Assembly: GCA_963966185.1 (NCBI GenBank)
Contig: CAWZYM010000224.1
Span: forward strand, 1 to 64,000
Source of the DNA: Rhabditoides inermis
Taxonomy: Eukaryota; Nematoda; Chromadorea; Rhabditida; Rhabditidae
Length of the DNA: 64,000 nt
Direction of reading: 5' to 3'
In this document: positions 1 to 11,523 of the stretch, piece after piece
Layout: each line of letters opens with the position of its first letter
How positions within the stretch are numbered: the first letter of the stretch is position 1
Position numbers and translations under genes: made by a program
The notes under the pieces: model-generated
The model's database searches: none
What the model was told of the DNA's origin: nothing
What the model saw: only the letters and a program-made list of their open reading frames with translations

Positions 1-290
1 ATAACGGCGCCTTTGTAACGTTACAGAAACATCAAAAACACCAAATTCTACTATTAGTAAGGCATAAAGATGCCAAAAAGACAATGTAAAACTTGGATTA
101 ATCCAAAATCCAAAGTTTGGATTAATCTGAAATCCAAAATCCAAAAATTTTGGATTTTGGGTTAATCCAAAACCCGAAATCCACAATTTTTGATTACGGA
201 TTAATCCAAAATCCAAAACCCTGAATATCTGGGATTTTGATTAATCCAAAATCCAAAATCCAACTCGGATTAGGATTTTGCCCAACACTA
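1..290. repeat. Cluster of short palindromic AT-rich repeats
   Basis: From about 90 to 285 the sequence is built from variants of TTGGATTAATCC and CCAAAATCCAAA, many of them self-complementary, arranged head to head. No open frame of interest crosses it. It looks like a degenerate satellite or a foldback repeat. Nothing recognisable lies in the first 90 bases. Confidence 0.6.
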
Positions 291-293
291 GTG

Positions 294-319
294 TCTATGG
301 CAGGATCCGAACCTGCATA
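294..319 (-). other. tRNA T-arm-like hairpin, probably a tRNA-derived repeat fragment
   Basis: On the minus strand a 5-bp stem (GCAGG/CCTGC) closes a seven-base TTCGGAT loop. The block GGTTCGGATCC resembles the B box of RNA polymerase III promoters. The flanking CTATG/CATAG bases extend the stem. No matching acceptor stem or D arm is found at tRNA spacing, so this is not called a tRNA gene. A tRNA-derived SINE remnant or chance hairpin is more likely. Confidence 0.25.
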
Positions 320-931
320 GTGACGACCGTTGCGATACGCTCATTGAAAACTGTGTCAGCTCGTTTGAGGGATGCGCGAGAGACAGTGAACGTTTTGGCG
401 GGAATTTGAGTTGAAAAACTGTTTTGCTGTTTGGCACATACGGGGTTCACGGGGCGTGACCTTTCTTTCTCGATTTCCGCGATCGAAGTGTGAACATATG
501 AGTGAGGATTGTTAAATTACCTCCAGAATGCGCCCCTGTTCACCTTGCTTACTTCATTGTGGTTGTGTCGTGTGTTGTATGTTTGTGTTGCTGTGTTCAG
601 ATTAGTGGTTGGGATTTGTGGACGGATGATACTGATGATAATAATATTAATTTATTGCAGAATTATATCTGCGTCATACAAAAATATGAGCTATATGCGA
701 AAGAAAATGATGAAAGCTTGTAGAAAACTTATCTATCCACCTTATTGCACGCTTTCTGCAATTGTATGTTGTATGATTTGTAGTTATAGTCTTGCTTAGC
801 TTGGAGGTTTTCTGATATTTTTTGCGACGTGATGTCTGAAAAATATCGTGTTCTTTCAATAAATTAGAGATGTTGGAACGTTTTCAAGAATTAACTTAAT
901 ATGTTACGGATCAAATATAAATTAATTTCAG

Positions 932-1385
932 TTCGTCGAGTGCGAAAGCTTCGAAGAAGAAGCGAAAGGAACGGTCGACACAGATGAAGATATCGCCAGG
1001 AGGAAAGAAGAAAGACGGTGAGTCAGCAGTCACCATTGTGGTTTTGAAATAATTAGTTTGCTGTCTTGAGAGTGTGACCATCCTATTATTATGATTATCC
1101 CGTGTTGACAGGTTTACTTTTCTCTATTAGACGAATTCCTTATTTGAGTGAGTCAGTCTGGAAAATATTACAGGAAAATCCACGATGTGTTTTTTAGGTA
1201 TCAGGATCAGGTGCGTCTGTAATACAGACATCTAAAAATAAATATATTAGCATCTAAAACCATATCCAAATGCTAATTGGTGCGTTGTTGGAGGTAAGAC
1301 GAAGAGGAGCGGGAGCGAGGGTCAGACAGCGTTCGTCAACTGCTCCTTCCAAGGAGAAGACGTCATCGACGCCAGCTACCACTAG
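932..1385 (+). CDS. Two putative 3'-terminal exons of an unidentified gene
   Basis: Exon 932-1017 follows the acceptor AATTTCAG and ends at a GTGAGT donor. In one frame it encodes a serine- and lysine-rich segment (SSSAKASKKKRKERS...). A second exon, 1294-1385, follows a weaker TTGGAG acceptor, keeps the phase and ends in GQTAFVNCSFQGEDVIDASYH then TAG. The phase match and the non-repetitive C-terminus favour a real gene end. The first exon is also open in another frame, and no upstream exons were found between 300 and 930. No family was recognised. The 640 bases after the stop hold only GA-rich and G-rich tracts. Confidence 0.35.
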
Positions 1386-2026
1386 TATCCTAGGAGTACT
1401 GTAGCATTGTGAATTTCCAGTTGTAAAATGCGAGTTTCTTTTTGCATATGCGAGGCTGCTATTATTTATTATCCCATCCCCCCATTTCACTTTACACGAC
1501 TGTATACACACTTTGTGCTGCTAATAGACACTTGTACATTGTCATACATTAGCCGCCCCCCGGTTGAAATTGCATATACAAAACACGGTTCCACTCTTCT
1601 GATTTGTAAAGTTTTACGTTTTCATTTTTTTCATAAATACTATATATTTATTACGAGATAAAGACGTTTTGGAAAACACGGCTCTACTCTTTATTCAGCA
1701 GTACATACAAGTAGCCGAGAGAGATTGGGCGAGGGTGGTAGATCAGTGGGTGGATTAGGGTAGATCAGTACATGCCCTCGGGGTATGTGTGGGTAGATCG
1801 ACGATCTGCCTCCAGGGAGGAGGGGGGATTTGGCCAAACATCACAAATATACGGGGGACACCGGTGTGTGTATGTGTGTGAGACGACTAGCTAGAGAAAC
1901 GAGAGGGAGACATTAGGAAAAGAAGGGCGAACAGAGAGAGAGAGAGAGAGAGATCGAGAGGAACCAGAGAGTGTGTGTGTGGGTGTAACGAGGAGAGAAC
2001 GAGAGACTACAGCGTGACGGATGACG

Positions 2027-2585
2027 TCACGCCTGTTCGCAGCAGAACGACTTGAGATAGGAGTAAGAGCAGCGGTTCTCGCAGCACTCGGTCGCTATGC
2101 CACTGCGCTTCATGGTGTGGTGCGTGTCCAGGAAGGAATGAGCCGGCGAGGAACCTGTAAGGATTAGACTTGCTCCACTTCTCCTCCTGCTCCTCCTCCT
2201 CCTGCTCCTCCTCCTGCTTCTCCTTCTCCTTCTCCTTCTCCTTCTCCTCCTCCTCCTCCTCCTCCTCCTCCTCCTTCTCCTTCTCCTTCTCCTCCTCCTC
2301 CTCCTCCTCCTCCTTCTCCTCCTCCTTCTCCTTCTCCTTCTCCTCCTCCTCCTCCTCCTCCTCCTCCTCCTCCTCCTCCTCCTCCTCCTCCTCCTCCTCC
2401 TCCTCCTCCTCCTCCTCCTCCTCCTCCTCCACTCACCGCTCCGCTTGACGAATGCTCCTCCGCACACCTGTCCTCTGCACAGGCTCATGATTGTTCGTGT
2501 GAGCCGCGGCCCGCACAGTCGAAGGTTCGCCTCCGAGGGAGACAGCAGCAGAACTAGCAGCAACACTGGCACCAGCACGCGTGCA
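2027..2585 (-). CDS. Insulin-like peptide precursor (two exons seen; initiator exon not found)
   Basis: Read on the minus strand, exon 2585-2437 encodes a hydrophobic signal-peptide core (VLVPVLLLVLLL), then a B chain with CGPRLTRTIMSLC, i.e. two cysteines 11 residues apart as in insulin, and a third cysteine five residues later. It ends in FVKRS. Exon 2154-2027 resumes in phase after the acceptor CTTACAG. It gives a short C peptide, a second KR site and an A chain with ECCENRC and a final CC pair, then TGA. The intron (2155-2436) starts GTGAGT and is almost entirely GGA repeat. The extra B- and A-chain cysteines suggest four disulfides. KR on both sides suggests a removable C peptide. The product should be secreted and act on the DAF-2-type insulin receptor. 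An acceptor TTTTAG precedes exon 2585, so the ATG must lie further upstream, beyond the TA repeat. Confidence 0.85.
2170..2430. repeat. TCC/GGA trinucleotide microsatellite forming the insulin-gene intron
   Basis: About 260 bases of CTCCTC units with occasional CTTCTC interruptions. It lies wholly between the donor and acceptor of the minus-strand insulin-like gene. The long glutamate, glycine, serine or arginine frames that cross it are products of the repeat, not genes. Confidence 0.95.
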
Positions 2586-2594
2586 CTAAAATAT

Positions 2595-2596
<2 letters not shown>

Positions 2597-2660
<64 letters not shown>
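2597..2660. repeat. TA dinucleotide microsatellite
   Basis: About 32 TA units just upstream (minus-strand sense) of the acceptor of the insulin-like signal-peptide exon. It therefore lies in the 5' intron or leader of that gene. Confidence 0.95.
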
Positions 2661-2668
<8 letters not shown>

Positions 2669-2730
2669 ATCGATTATTGATTTATTATTGATCATTTATT
2701 TATTGATTTGCCTATGTATCGCGAGAGAAA

Positions 2731-2770
2731 CAGTTTATCCCGACGTTTCGCTTTTATGACATCATCAGGG
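2731..2770 (-). other. Hammerhead-like core motif (CTGATGA...GAAACGTC), degenerate
   Basis: On the minus strand CTGATGA is followed 12 bases later by GAAACGTC and GGGA. These are the conserved core pieces of the small hammerhead motifs known from Penelope-like retroelements. The bases that should form stem II pair poorly and stem III would be minimal, so activity is doubtful. It lies 10 bases downstream (minus sense) of the SL1-like sequence at 2781-2802. Confidence 0.35.
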
Positions 2771-2780
2771 AAAACATTAT

Positions 2781-2802
2781 CTCAAATGTAGGTAATTAAA
2801 CC
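2781..2802 (-). other. Sequence resembling the nematode SL1 spliced leader
   Basis: On the minus strand 22 bases begin GGTTTAATTACC and end TTTGAG, matching the known SL1 leader at 19 of 22 positions. It is followed by AT rather than GT, so it is not an SL RNA gene with a usable donor. An ATG starts three bases downstream. A reverse-transcribed copy of a trans-spliced transcript is one explanation; chance is the other. Confidence 0.4.
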
Positions 2803-3299
2803 ATATTAATGTATGCATTGTTTACTGGCTTGATGTCAATGGTCTATGGACTGCGTGGTATGAGTTGATTCTTGTGAGTGGTATGCCTGGTAAGTCTGTT
2901 ACGTACATATATGTGTTGTTGCGAACGATGGGATCTTCGTTATATATGTGAAGAAACAGGCGTGGTTTCATTCGCTTCGTGGTTTCTATGAGGAAATGTG
3001 CATGACAGATTGGGAAGCCAGCGGGAGGATGAGCATTAGAGGATGAGAAGAACAACCCAAGATAAAGGAGAATTTGGGATGAATCATATGTTTACCGAAT
3101 CACCATACTGCTTACTGCTACAAAGAACAAGTATGTGTACACAAAAGTGTAGTTTCAGCACAAATTACAAATATCAAAAATCACATGCGCATGCTAACTG
3201 GTTTGTGTGACGGAGACTCACTTTAGCGGATCGTCTGCGATTATTCGACAAATGTGATTCGATTAATTAATTCCTGTTCCTACTACCTCCATCTAGTGT

Positions 3300-3795
3300 T
3301 TGGACCAATTTATCGACCAGATTTCTGGTCGAATGACCGGCCAAAATAAAACCAATGACCGGTTATTTTCTGGTTGGCCAGAGAAATGACCGGCCAAAAT
3401 AAACCGGTTTTGAGAAATCTGGCCAAACCAGAACCAGAACCAGAAATTTCTGGTTTTCAAAAAACCAGAAATTTCTGGTTTTGTAGTTTGTACCTCTGGT
3501 TTTTTGGACCGGTCAATATCATTTCTCGATTCTCGAATGAGATGAGGTATGATGAGGACATTTCATGGCTAAATGACAATGAGACGTCACATTTCTCGAA
3601 CGACCGCCAAACCAAAACCAGTACTGGCCAAATGAAAACCAGAACCAGAAATTTCTGGTTTTTTCGACCGAAAACCAGAAATATCTGGTCCGGCCAATGA
3701 CCTGGCCAATTTTTTCTGGTTTTAAATGACGCTGGTTTTGAAAAGGGCGCCAAATTTCTGGTTAACCAGAAATAAACCGGTAATTTGGTCCAAAC
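3300..3795. repeat. Palindromic AACCAGAAATTTCTGGTT repeat cluster
   Basis: Roughly 490 bases made of head-to-head copies of ACCAGAAATTTCTGGT, interspersed with GACCGGCCAA and AAACCGG. Long frames occur on both strands, but their peptides repeat the motif and are not genes. The first and last units are preceded and followed by matching words (TGGACCAA / TTGGTCCAA), so this may be one foldback element. Confidence 0.7.
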
Positions 3796-5421
3796 ACTAC
3801 CTCCATCCCATTATGATGCATGCGGAAATGAGCGTCACACAAAATGGGCCACATCCGTGTCCAAATCGCATCAAAAATGCTCTCAAGACTGGGCCGTCTT
3901 TTTCAGAATGTGCTCGCTGAAAAAAGGCTCACAAGCGAATGGGAGCAGGTGAAGAGCGAATCTCGCATCACTCCCTCCCACTGGCTACGCTCGGTTGCGC
4001 ACCAAATGGACTCTGATGAGCACTTCCGAGCTTTCCCTCTGATTAGTCAAGGCTTCATCTCAGGACATCAGACATCTGTTTACGCGAACACCCCCGAGAT
4101 TCACCTATGCTCTGCGAATGAATTCCGATTTGATAAATGGGTGATGTATAGGGTCTGCCCGATGGACCCAATCTGCCCCCGACCGTGGAGGGACCCCCAC
4201 ATCACTCTCCTTGTCCTCCGATTACCCTATCGAATTAACGAGCACACAGACGCATCGTCGGTGGTTTTCTGGTCTCCTCAGTCCTTCCTTTGGGTGCTCC
4301 ATGGCGCGTAATTAATGAATAAATCCCTGTGTGTGTGCATGTCTCTCAGTGTGCAAAACGCAAAATTGGTCTAATGCGAACAGACCACAAGGGAAGCCTT
4401 TATCTAATAAGGAGTGAGCAGTGGTCGAAGGGGTAAACAAGTAAGTAAACAAAATAAACAAGAGTCTCACCTGTTGAAGTTCGCTATAAAGTGCGGTGCG
4501 CGCATGGCCCGTGTGTGTGATACACAGAATTGTGGTCGCGCTTCCGGTGAAGGGCGAACACGTTTTGTCACCCTGCAAGTCCGTAGTGTTACGTCGTGCA
4601 CGGCCGGTGCGCAAGCAAGCGATATCTCACGACGAAGTGGCAAATAAACAACTCGGCGAAATGGCTTCAAAAATGTTGACGACGCGAATTCTCCAACGAT
4701 AGTCATCTGGGAGTAGGGGATATGGGAATGAAGGAAGATGAGAATATGAGAGGGTGTGAGGGCGTAATGAGGGCATCGTTGTCGTGTATGCACGTGTGTG
4801 TGTGCATCTAGGTGTCATTCTCTACACTGAAGATTATCAATTATGAGCGATGCTAACAAATTGCATGGTTTTCTCTCGTGATTATTGTGTTGGTGTAGTT
4901 GCGTCACGTGTAGAAATACTCTCTCGAAAGTTTCAATTATAATCGCATTAGATCATTCAAATAGCAAACATAAATTAGCTGCGGGAATGGTTGCGAATAT
5001 TTCTGAAAAGGGTGGTTGACCGCGACATATTTTGTATTATATGATTTTTGTAGGAATTGAATGGAAAGCAAGAGAGGGGCGAACTTCAGTCACGCTGACG
5101 TCTTACATTTAGTCACAGTCACGATAGCGCATGCGCGTGAGGAGAATTTCTAGGAGAAAGTCAGGAGAATTTCTCGAAACGGTTGAAAGGAAGTGAGATA
5201 TGCTGCCATTGTCTGACGTCGTAGGGTCTCACGCCTCTCTAGTGGGAGAGAGAGAGGGAGGAGAGAGATAAATATAGACAAAGAGACGTCGAGTCGGAGT
5301 GAGAAGACTTGCATATATACGTGAGGTGTCGAAACTCAAACATCGTCGAAGCTCTTCTCTCTCCAAAAGATAGGAGAAGAGGTGGAAGAGTGTTACACAC
5401 AACGGGTGTCAATGAACTTGT

Positions 5422-5470
<49 letters not shown>

Positions 5471-7752
5471 CGGACACCGTGGTCGGTTCGCGCGTGGGTA
5501 GAGTATTAGAAGGCAGTGGGGGCGGGGCCGGCCGATGATGAAAGACGCACACTACGCGAACACTTCTAACGCGATTAGAAGATCGCTTGACATTCTCGTG
5601 ATGTGCTCTTGTCTCTTGTAAAGCAGTGTCAATTACGGGGCATCCTAGAACTGGAGGCATGAAAACACGGATGGTCAGGCTGGCACACCTCTGAGCCATC
5701 GCATACAGAGTAAGATAATTCACGTAATTGCTTCACGCATCTTTTTCGAAAAGCATGCAAAGCGTTTTCTGCGATAAAACGGGAGCAGCGCTCGGAATAA
5801 TGACAGGGTACACAAGGTGCGGCCTCAGTAACAGTAGTGAGTAACAAAGGAAGGAAACTGTGCAATCGAAGTTTTCGAAGAAACAAATTGTTTTGCTTGA
5901 ATCAGTGTTTTGCGCGAATCAGTGAGCTCGCCGGAAATTAGTCTATGAAAACAGCGTCTATACGCCTACGAAAAATGTTACAACTAATAATACGGTGTGA
6001 TTGGGAATACGTTACTGCAGATATGCATTTTGATGGTGTGAATGTGAATAAATATGCGTGAGAAATAGAGATAGAGAGATATAAATAGAGAGATGTCAAC
6101 TCAAATGCTAGGGATTCCAGTGTACCCAGACAACCTAGAGTCGACCGAGAAGGAAGGAAGCCCTGGTGCTCATCTACCATTCTGTATGCTCCCAACGATG
6201 TGGTGATGTATGCAGTATAGCAGTATACGTGAGATATGTAGTGGAGGCGGGCATTTCTAAGTGTGAGTGAACTTCAAATGCGCCATTGCAGTAACACAGT
6301 AACACAATCGCATGTATTCACAGTATTGTTATTTAAATTATTGATGGGTGGGACATTTGAACTTGGTGTTCTGCTACTACTCCGACGGCTACTGCTCCGA
6401 CAAACAGAGCTGCTCCTCGGCTCTTCTCCACCTACCATGTTACGTTTCATTGCACCGGACCGCGACCTGACTTTCATTTTTCTGCTCTATCCCAGTGAGC
6501 GATTTTTTGTTGCGGGAATAGAACTATATAAGAACATGTTGCTCCTTCTCCTGCCTGCTCCTAATAAAATAACACAAGAAGTCCTGCTTCTCCCGCTGCT
6601 CCCCGCTCCTAATGACGGAGCAGCAGTCTATTTACAGATGGTTGAAGAACTTTCGTGACATTTCGGGGAAGCGAGGCGCGCGTCTCATAGTCTCAATGCG
6701 CTCAACGCGAAAAATAGAAGATTAGGTCATTAGCAATCGGGTCGCTCTCTCTCCCGAAGAGGTGACGAGGATAGAGAGAGAAAGATAGAAGGGGAGAGGA
6801 AAGATAGAGAGGAAGAGAGAGGGGTTAGAGAGAGGGAGTGTGGAGAGGGGTAAGAGAAAGAGAAAATCAGAGAGAAGGAGGAACGGGAAAGAGGAAGAGA
6901 AAGAGAGAGGGAATGCTACCCATTCCGCCCACCTCACAGAATAAGCCAAATCTACAACACCGCATAGAGAGAACTGTAAAAATCAAGTGTTAGTATTTTG
7001 CTGAAAGGGAGTGTGAGTAAACAATCGAATACAAAATAGTGAGGCTTTGATTTCTCGCGGGAGGACGGGAGAGGCACATACGACGGATTCCAAGCCGCGT
7101 CACTCCTTTCATATTTGTACGAAGTAAAGTAATTGCGCGGGCTGCTGCTATGAATGGTGGAGGGAGGAGGCGTGAGATAATTTGCAGACCGCAAACATGG
7201 AAAGAAGTCGGAACTCGATGTTGGAGTCCAACCGAGCGTGGCGCGTCCTTTCTCCCCCGACAGACAACGATGCGCGAAAAAAGGAGCGAAATCAGGGAAT
7301 CAGACGCAGTTAGAAGAGAGACGAGTGAGTGAGTGAGTGAGAGTATGCGTGTAGCTCTGTTTCCCGGGATAGAAATTAGACTCAGGCATAATTAAAAAGA
7401 TGATAACGAGAGTGCATGTGAGTTCCTAGTTAGGCAAGTGAAATTGAAAAAAATTGAAACACAAAACTGAACCACTACAACACAACCCACTGCTCCCACA
7501 GACTTGTATTTCGCGCGCGATTTATGTAACAATCTAAAGGGACAAAAAACTGGCAATATGTGGGTATTAATATCAAAGTGCATTGAGTCATAAAGACAAA
7601 TAGGAGTTTAAAAAGTAGTGACATGCACATGCGACTGGCTATGAATTACCAGCATATTTACTGCCCCGTAGAAAAACTGGACTCAGACGCAAAAACCATC
7701 GTCTCCCCACCATACAAAGAACGTACATAAATGGATGCCTGATTGGAGCGAG

Positions 7753-7791
<39 letters not shown>

Positions 7792-8399
7792 TGCGCATAG
7801 TATAGAGTGCCTTGCAAGGGTAACGAGATCGGTGGAATGGGATCAGGACATCGCGGCGGGACCGCGTCGGGCCTATATATAAACGGGGGTGAGGTTCGGG
7901 GAGGTGTCGTATTTACGTGACGCAAAGTAGGAGGAGAAGGAGGAGGAGAAGGAGAAGGGGGAGGATCGCCATTCGATACTACGGCCGTCAATTAGCGCAT
8001 GGTAGTTTGGATGAGACGAAGGGAACGGAATACAGAGAGAAGTCGCAGGCATGTTCTATGCATGTCACGGTGAAAGAGCAAAGAAGACGCACTTGCAAAT
8101 TGATGGGCTACATACGCAGTTCAAGTTCGTTTCCGCGTCATTTTGGATCTTATGCGATGGGAGGAGTAAACGAGTATTGGTTGTTGGATAATATAGTCAT
8201 TATATAGGTAAACTCTTAGAAGTATTGCGAAAAGAACTGCACGCATGACTCTGGAATTTTGTAGCACAAACCGCGAGGTGGACACGAAACGGACGACAAT
8301 CAAGAGAGAGAGATTGTAGCGCCAAATGAAAAGAGTTTATGCGAACATAGAGTATAAAAAAGGAGTACAAAATCTTATAGTTTGTTTCTCATTCTTCCC

Positions 8400-8441
<42 letters not shown>

Positions 8442-11100
8442 ATTGAATTCTGACTCTGGTTCGTCGGTGAAAAATTTTCTAGTCTCATTTGCGGCTCTGC
8501 TTTGTGTGAATTCTTCTTAAAAATTCAGGTTTTGATATGATTTTGGACTCAGAAATTCCGAGTCGCCCCTTAAAAACAGTCGGTCATGATTGAATATAAA
8601 GTAGAGAAAGAGAAAGCGAATGAGAGAGAGAGGGAGAGAGAGGGAGAGAGAGAAGGAGAGAGAAAGCGAGAGAGCGAATGAGAGAGAGAGGGAGAGAGAG
8701 AAAGAACAGAAGAGAAGGAGGTAGGATGTTGTGGGTTTAGAGAATGAACTGAAAATATGCTAATGAGATGAACAATGGATTTGGAATGCAGACAGTTTAT
8801 TAGACCAGAGACTATATTCGGATACAGAAACAGACAACAATCATAAAAGAGCCATCTATGAGACCGTGTACAATATATTGTTTTTTCATACTCACATTTT
8901 TGTAGAACAATATCGGAAGGCCAAGATGTGTAGTATGATAATAAATTTCCTATTTATTATATTCAAACGATGTTGAATCTGAAAAAAAACTTACTTGAAA
9001 CTCGCTAGATAGTAGATAGATATAAAAAAAACGATCATATGTCACGATGATATGTTCATGTGCGTAGAAAAGATGCTGCGGGGATTCTTTTGCGAATCAT
9101 GTGGAAGTAATGGTGATATGAGTAGGGATTCTTATGTTCACTGATTGATTCTCTGACATATAACTGATATCATGTGAGGATTTATCATAGAATTGATGAA
9201 TAATACGAACTTAGGCTTATCGAGAAGAATTCTGTTTTGAAATACTACAATGCAATTGCTGAGAAGTCAAAAATCATTGAAATAACTGAGTAAGAATTTT
9301 TTGAGAATTTTTAAAACAATCAAATTCTGAAGAAATAGTAACCACATTTTTCTCTTACTTTTACTAAATTCGATCTCTGAACGGAGTCGATCTCTGAACC
9401 GATTTTTTTCAGTGGGTTTTGGAAAAGTTTCAGTGGATTTTGACTTTTTAGAAACTGTACTGTATTTGTTCTGGGAATCCATTAGGAAAACTTCCACGCG
9501 GAAATTAGTAGTAATGACTTTGATTACAGCCTTCTAGAAAAGAACGATATACTAGAGGAAATAAGTGGATTAGTGAAAGATACAGGGATATAAAAAAATA
9601 CGGATTTCGTTAAATTTTGCGAACGTGGTGATGCTAACATATTGTATGAAAAAAGATTGTATGAACTGGTGAGAAACACAAGATGAACATAAATGATAAA
9701 CATAATCTGATCACGGTTCATCGTCGGTAATGTCCAGGAAAGTCTTCAGAACATTCAAACAACGGAAAAGGTGGAAGATTACGGAAGTTTCAAATCCAAG
9801 CTAATTAGTTGTCGTGATTCAGTGTGGTTTCGTCACGCTGTTGCTATCAATGACATTCGAAAAAAATAGTCCCGTGGCCTTTTATATCACCTCCCTCCCA
9901 TCTCCTTCTCTCTTTCTGTTTCTGCACATATTCTTGCAAACTGCACGAGACACGCGTAATAAGTGCTCCGTCATTCATATTTTTCACGGGAACATGGTGG
10001 TCTGTTTCGCGAATCTAACGCGACAATGCCTCTCCAAATGAGGCGCGCGCCACATTGCGCAACGAGATCAAAGGACGCCGCGCGGATAGCCCACCCTGTC
10101 CTTACCTGTCTACAGGTGTCCGGTTACCTGACGGGTCAAGCTATGATCTGGGCACAGTGACTAACACTTTACATTCTGCATCACATGTTATGTCTTATAT
10201 GTACCTCGAATTGTAGTGGTCTCGCGTGGGACTGTAGCCGATGTAGCCCTTTTTGAAAAAGTAACGCGGAACAGAGTTATACGGTATGCTAATTGCACGA
10301 CGAGTGCGGTAATTGAGCGGGTGTGTGTGAGCCATAAAGTTGTGGGGGAGAGCAGAGACAGTGTGCTGGATGAAAGAAAGGCCGCTGGCGGTTCGAATGA
10401 TACGTTTACAATGTCCCCTGACTCAATCTTTCTCAATGAATGAGGTCATCATCTGCGGATGACAGGAGAGTGTGGAGGTGGCACGTTCTTATACTATCAT
10501 AGAAAACTGCAGTATTATCATTGTCATCGTGAAAGTTTTCGAAACTAGCGTCACGGTTTTTGGTCGGTAAGATGATGACGATTATCACAATCACTTGTCA
10601 GAACTGAATATGAAAAGTATATAGCAAGGGCAATGATCCAATAATAGCTATTGACGGAGGCTGAAGAGGTAGTGGCAGGTATTAGGTATTAGGTATGAGG
10701 TAAGGCACTCGCGAGAGCCCGGGGGAATGTGCTAATTGACTACGGCTGTGATGCGATTATGGGAAAGTTGAGTTGTGATGCGACGAAAACACACCACTTC
10801 TTCAGCCGCTGATGATAATGATCCTACAAAGCTTTCAGATTTATCAAAACCATCTTTTTCCGGGGCACTTGGGATATGAAAGTGAGGGTAATGAGAATGT
10901 TGCAATAGTAACAAAAATGTAAGATACGTAATGTATACATTCACAGAAATTGTTTTTTTGGAAATGTGTCAAATCCACATCTCCAAATTTTTCCAAACAA
11001 ATTTAAACTTGTGCATCATTCAGTTATGTAGTGATAATGTGCTCATGTCCTCATCGTATCTGTGGAGGGTGTGGAGTTGTTTATGGGCGTTGCGGCATAA
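3796..11100. other. Gene-poor stretch rich in microsatellites
   Basis: No exon chain with family resemblance or convincing codon pattern was found on either strand. The longest frame (3844-4311, +) has no recognisable motif. GA/CT tracts occur at 5425-5466, 6700-6915, 7755-7790, 8403-8437 and 8600-8700. TGCTCC/GGAGCAG words recur at 6365-6640. The stretch 8720-9800 is AT-rich and empty. The part nearest 11 kb probably holds regulatory DNA of the bZIP gene. Confidence 0.4.
10055..10062. promoter_or_regulatory. Palindromic TTGCGCAA, candidate bZIP (C/EBP/PAR-type) binding site
   Basis: TTGCGCAA is the classic dyad bound by C/EBP-type bZIP proteins and close to the PAR-type site. It lies about 1.5 kb upstream of the bZIP gene at 11.5 kb. 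Autoregulation is an inference; single 8-mers are common by chance. Confidence 0.25.
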
Positions 11101-11139
11101 CGAGCTAACGTGGTCTGGGGTGTAGCGCAATCGGTGCGG

Positions 11140-11305
11140 CTGACGCAACTCCCTTCACATCAGAGGGACGCCGCCCCGCCGCCGCCCTCTCAGGTCAACC
11201 ACACTGTCCCCGCTCACTCCCCGATTACCTCATCAAGCCGACCGGTCGCTTCCGGATTACGGTAACCCTTACCGTAACTGGCTGGCACCTTTCCGGTTAC
11301 CTCCG
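11140..11305. promoter_or_regulatory. GC-rich promoter-like block upstream of the bZIP gene
   Basis: A GC-rich island in AT-richer surroundings, about 220-380 bases before the bZIP start codon. It carries repeated, partly inverted GGTTACC and GGTAACCC words (for example 11258-11302). No TATA box is evident. The position and word repetition suggest a regulatory role, but this is inferred only. Confidence 0.3.
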
Positions 11306-11523
11306 TTTTGAGGTTTTTTTCTTCTGTTTCACTGTATTCTTGTTTTCCTAATTACTACTGTCTGCTTCTGTCTGCTTCTGATTCTTTATCTCTCAATGAG
11401 AGAATTCTATTTTATCTATTCACGATCTGTTCAGTAAAGTATCAAGAGAATTATGTCTACCTACAGTCGCATTCATACAGTATGATTTCTGACTACCGTA
11501 CACCTACAGTACCTCAATTTCAG

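Noticed and set aside
294..319. tRNA gene on the minus strand
   Set aside because: A convincing T arm is present, but no acceptor stem, D arm or anticodon arm at the right distances.
2027..2695. 222-residue minus-strand frame with a long arginine run
   Set aside because: It reads through the GGA intron and the TA repeat. The real product uses only the two ends, joined at GTGAGT and TTACAG.
3844..4311. 155-residue plus-strand frame
   Set aside because: No recognisable motif, no splice partners and no repeat-independent support beyond length.
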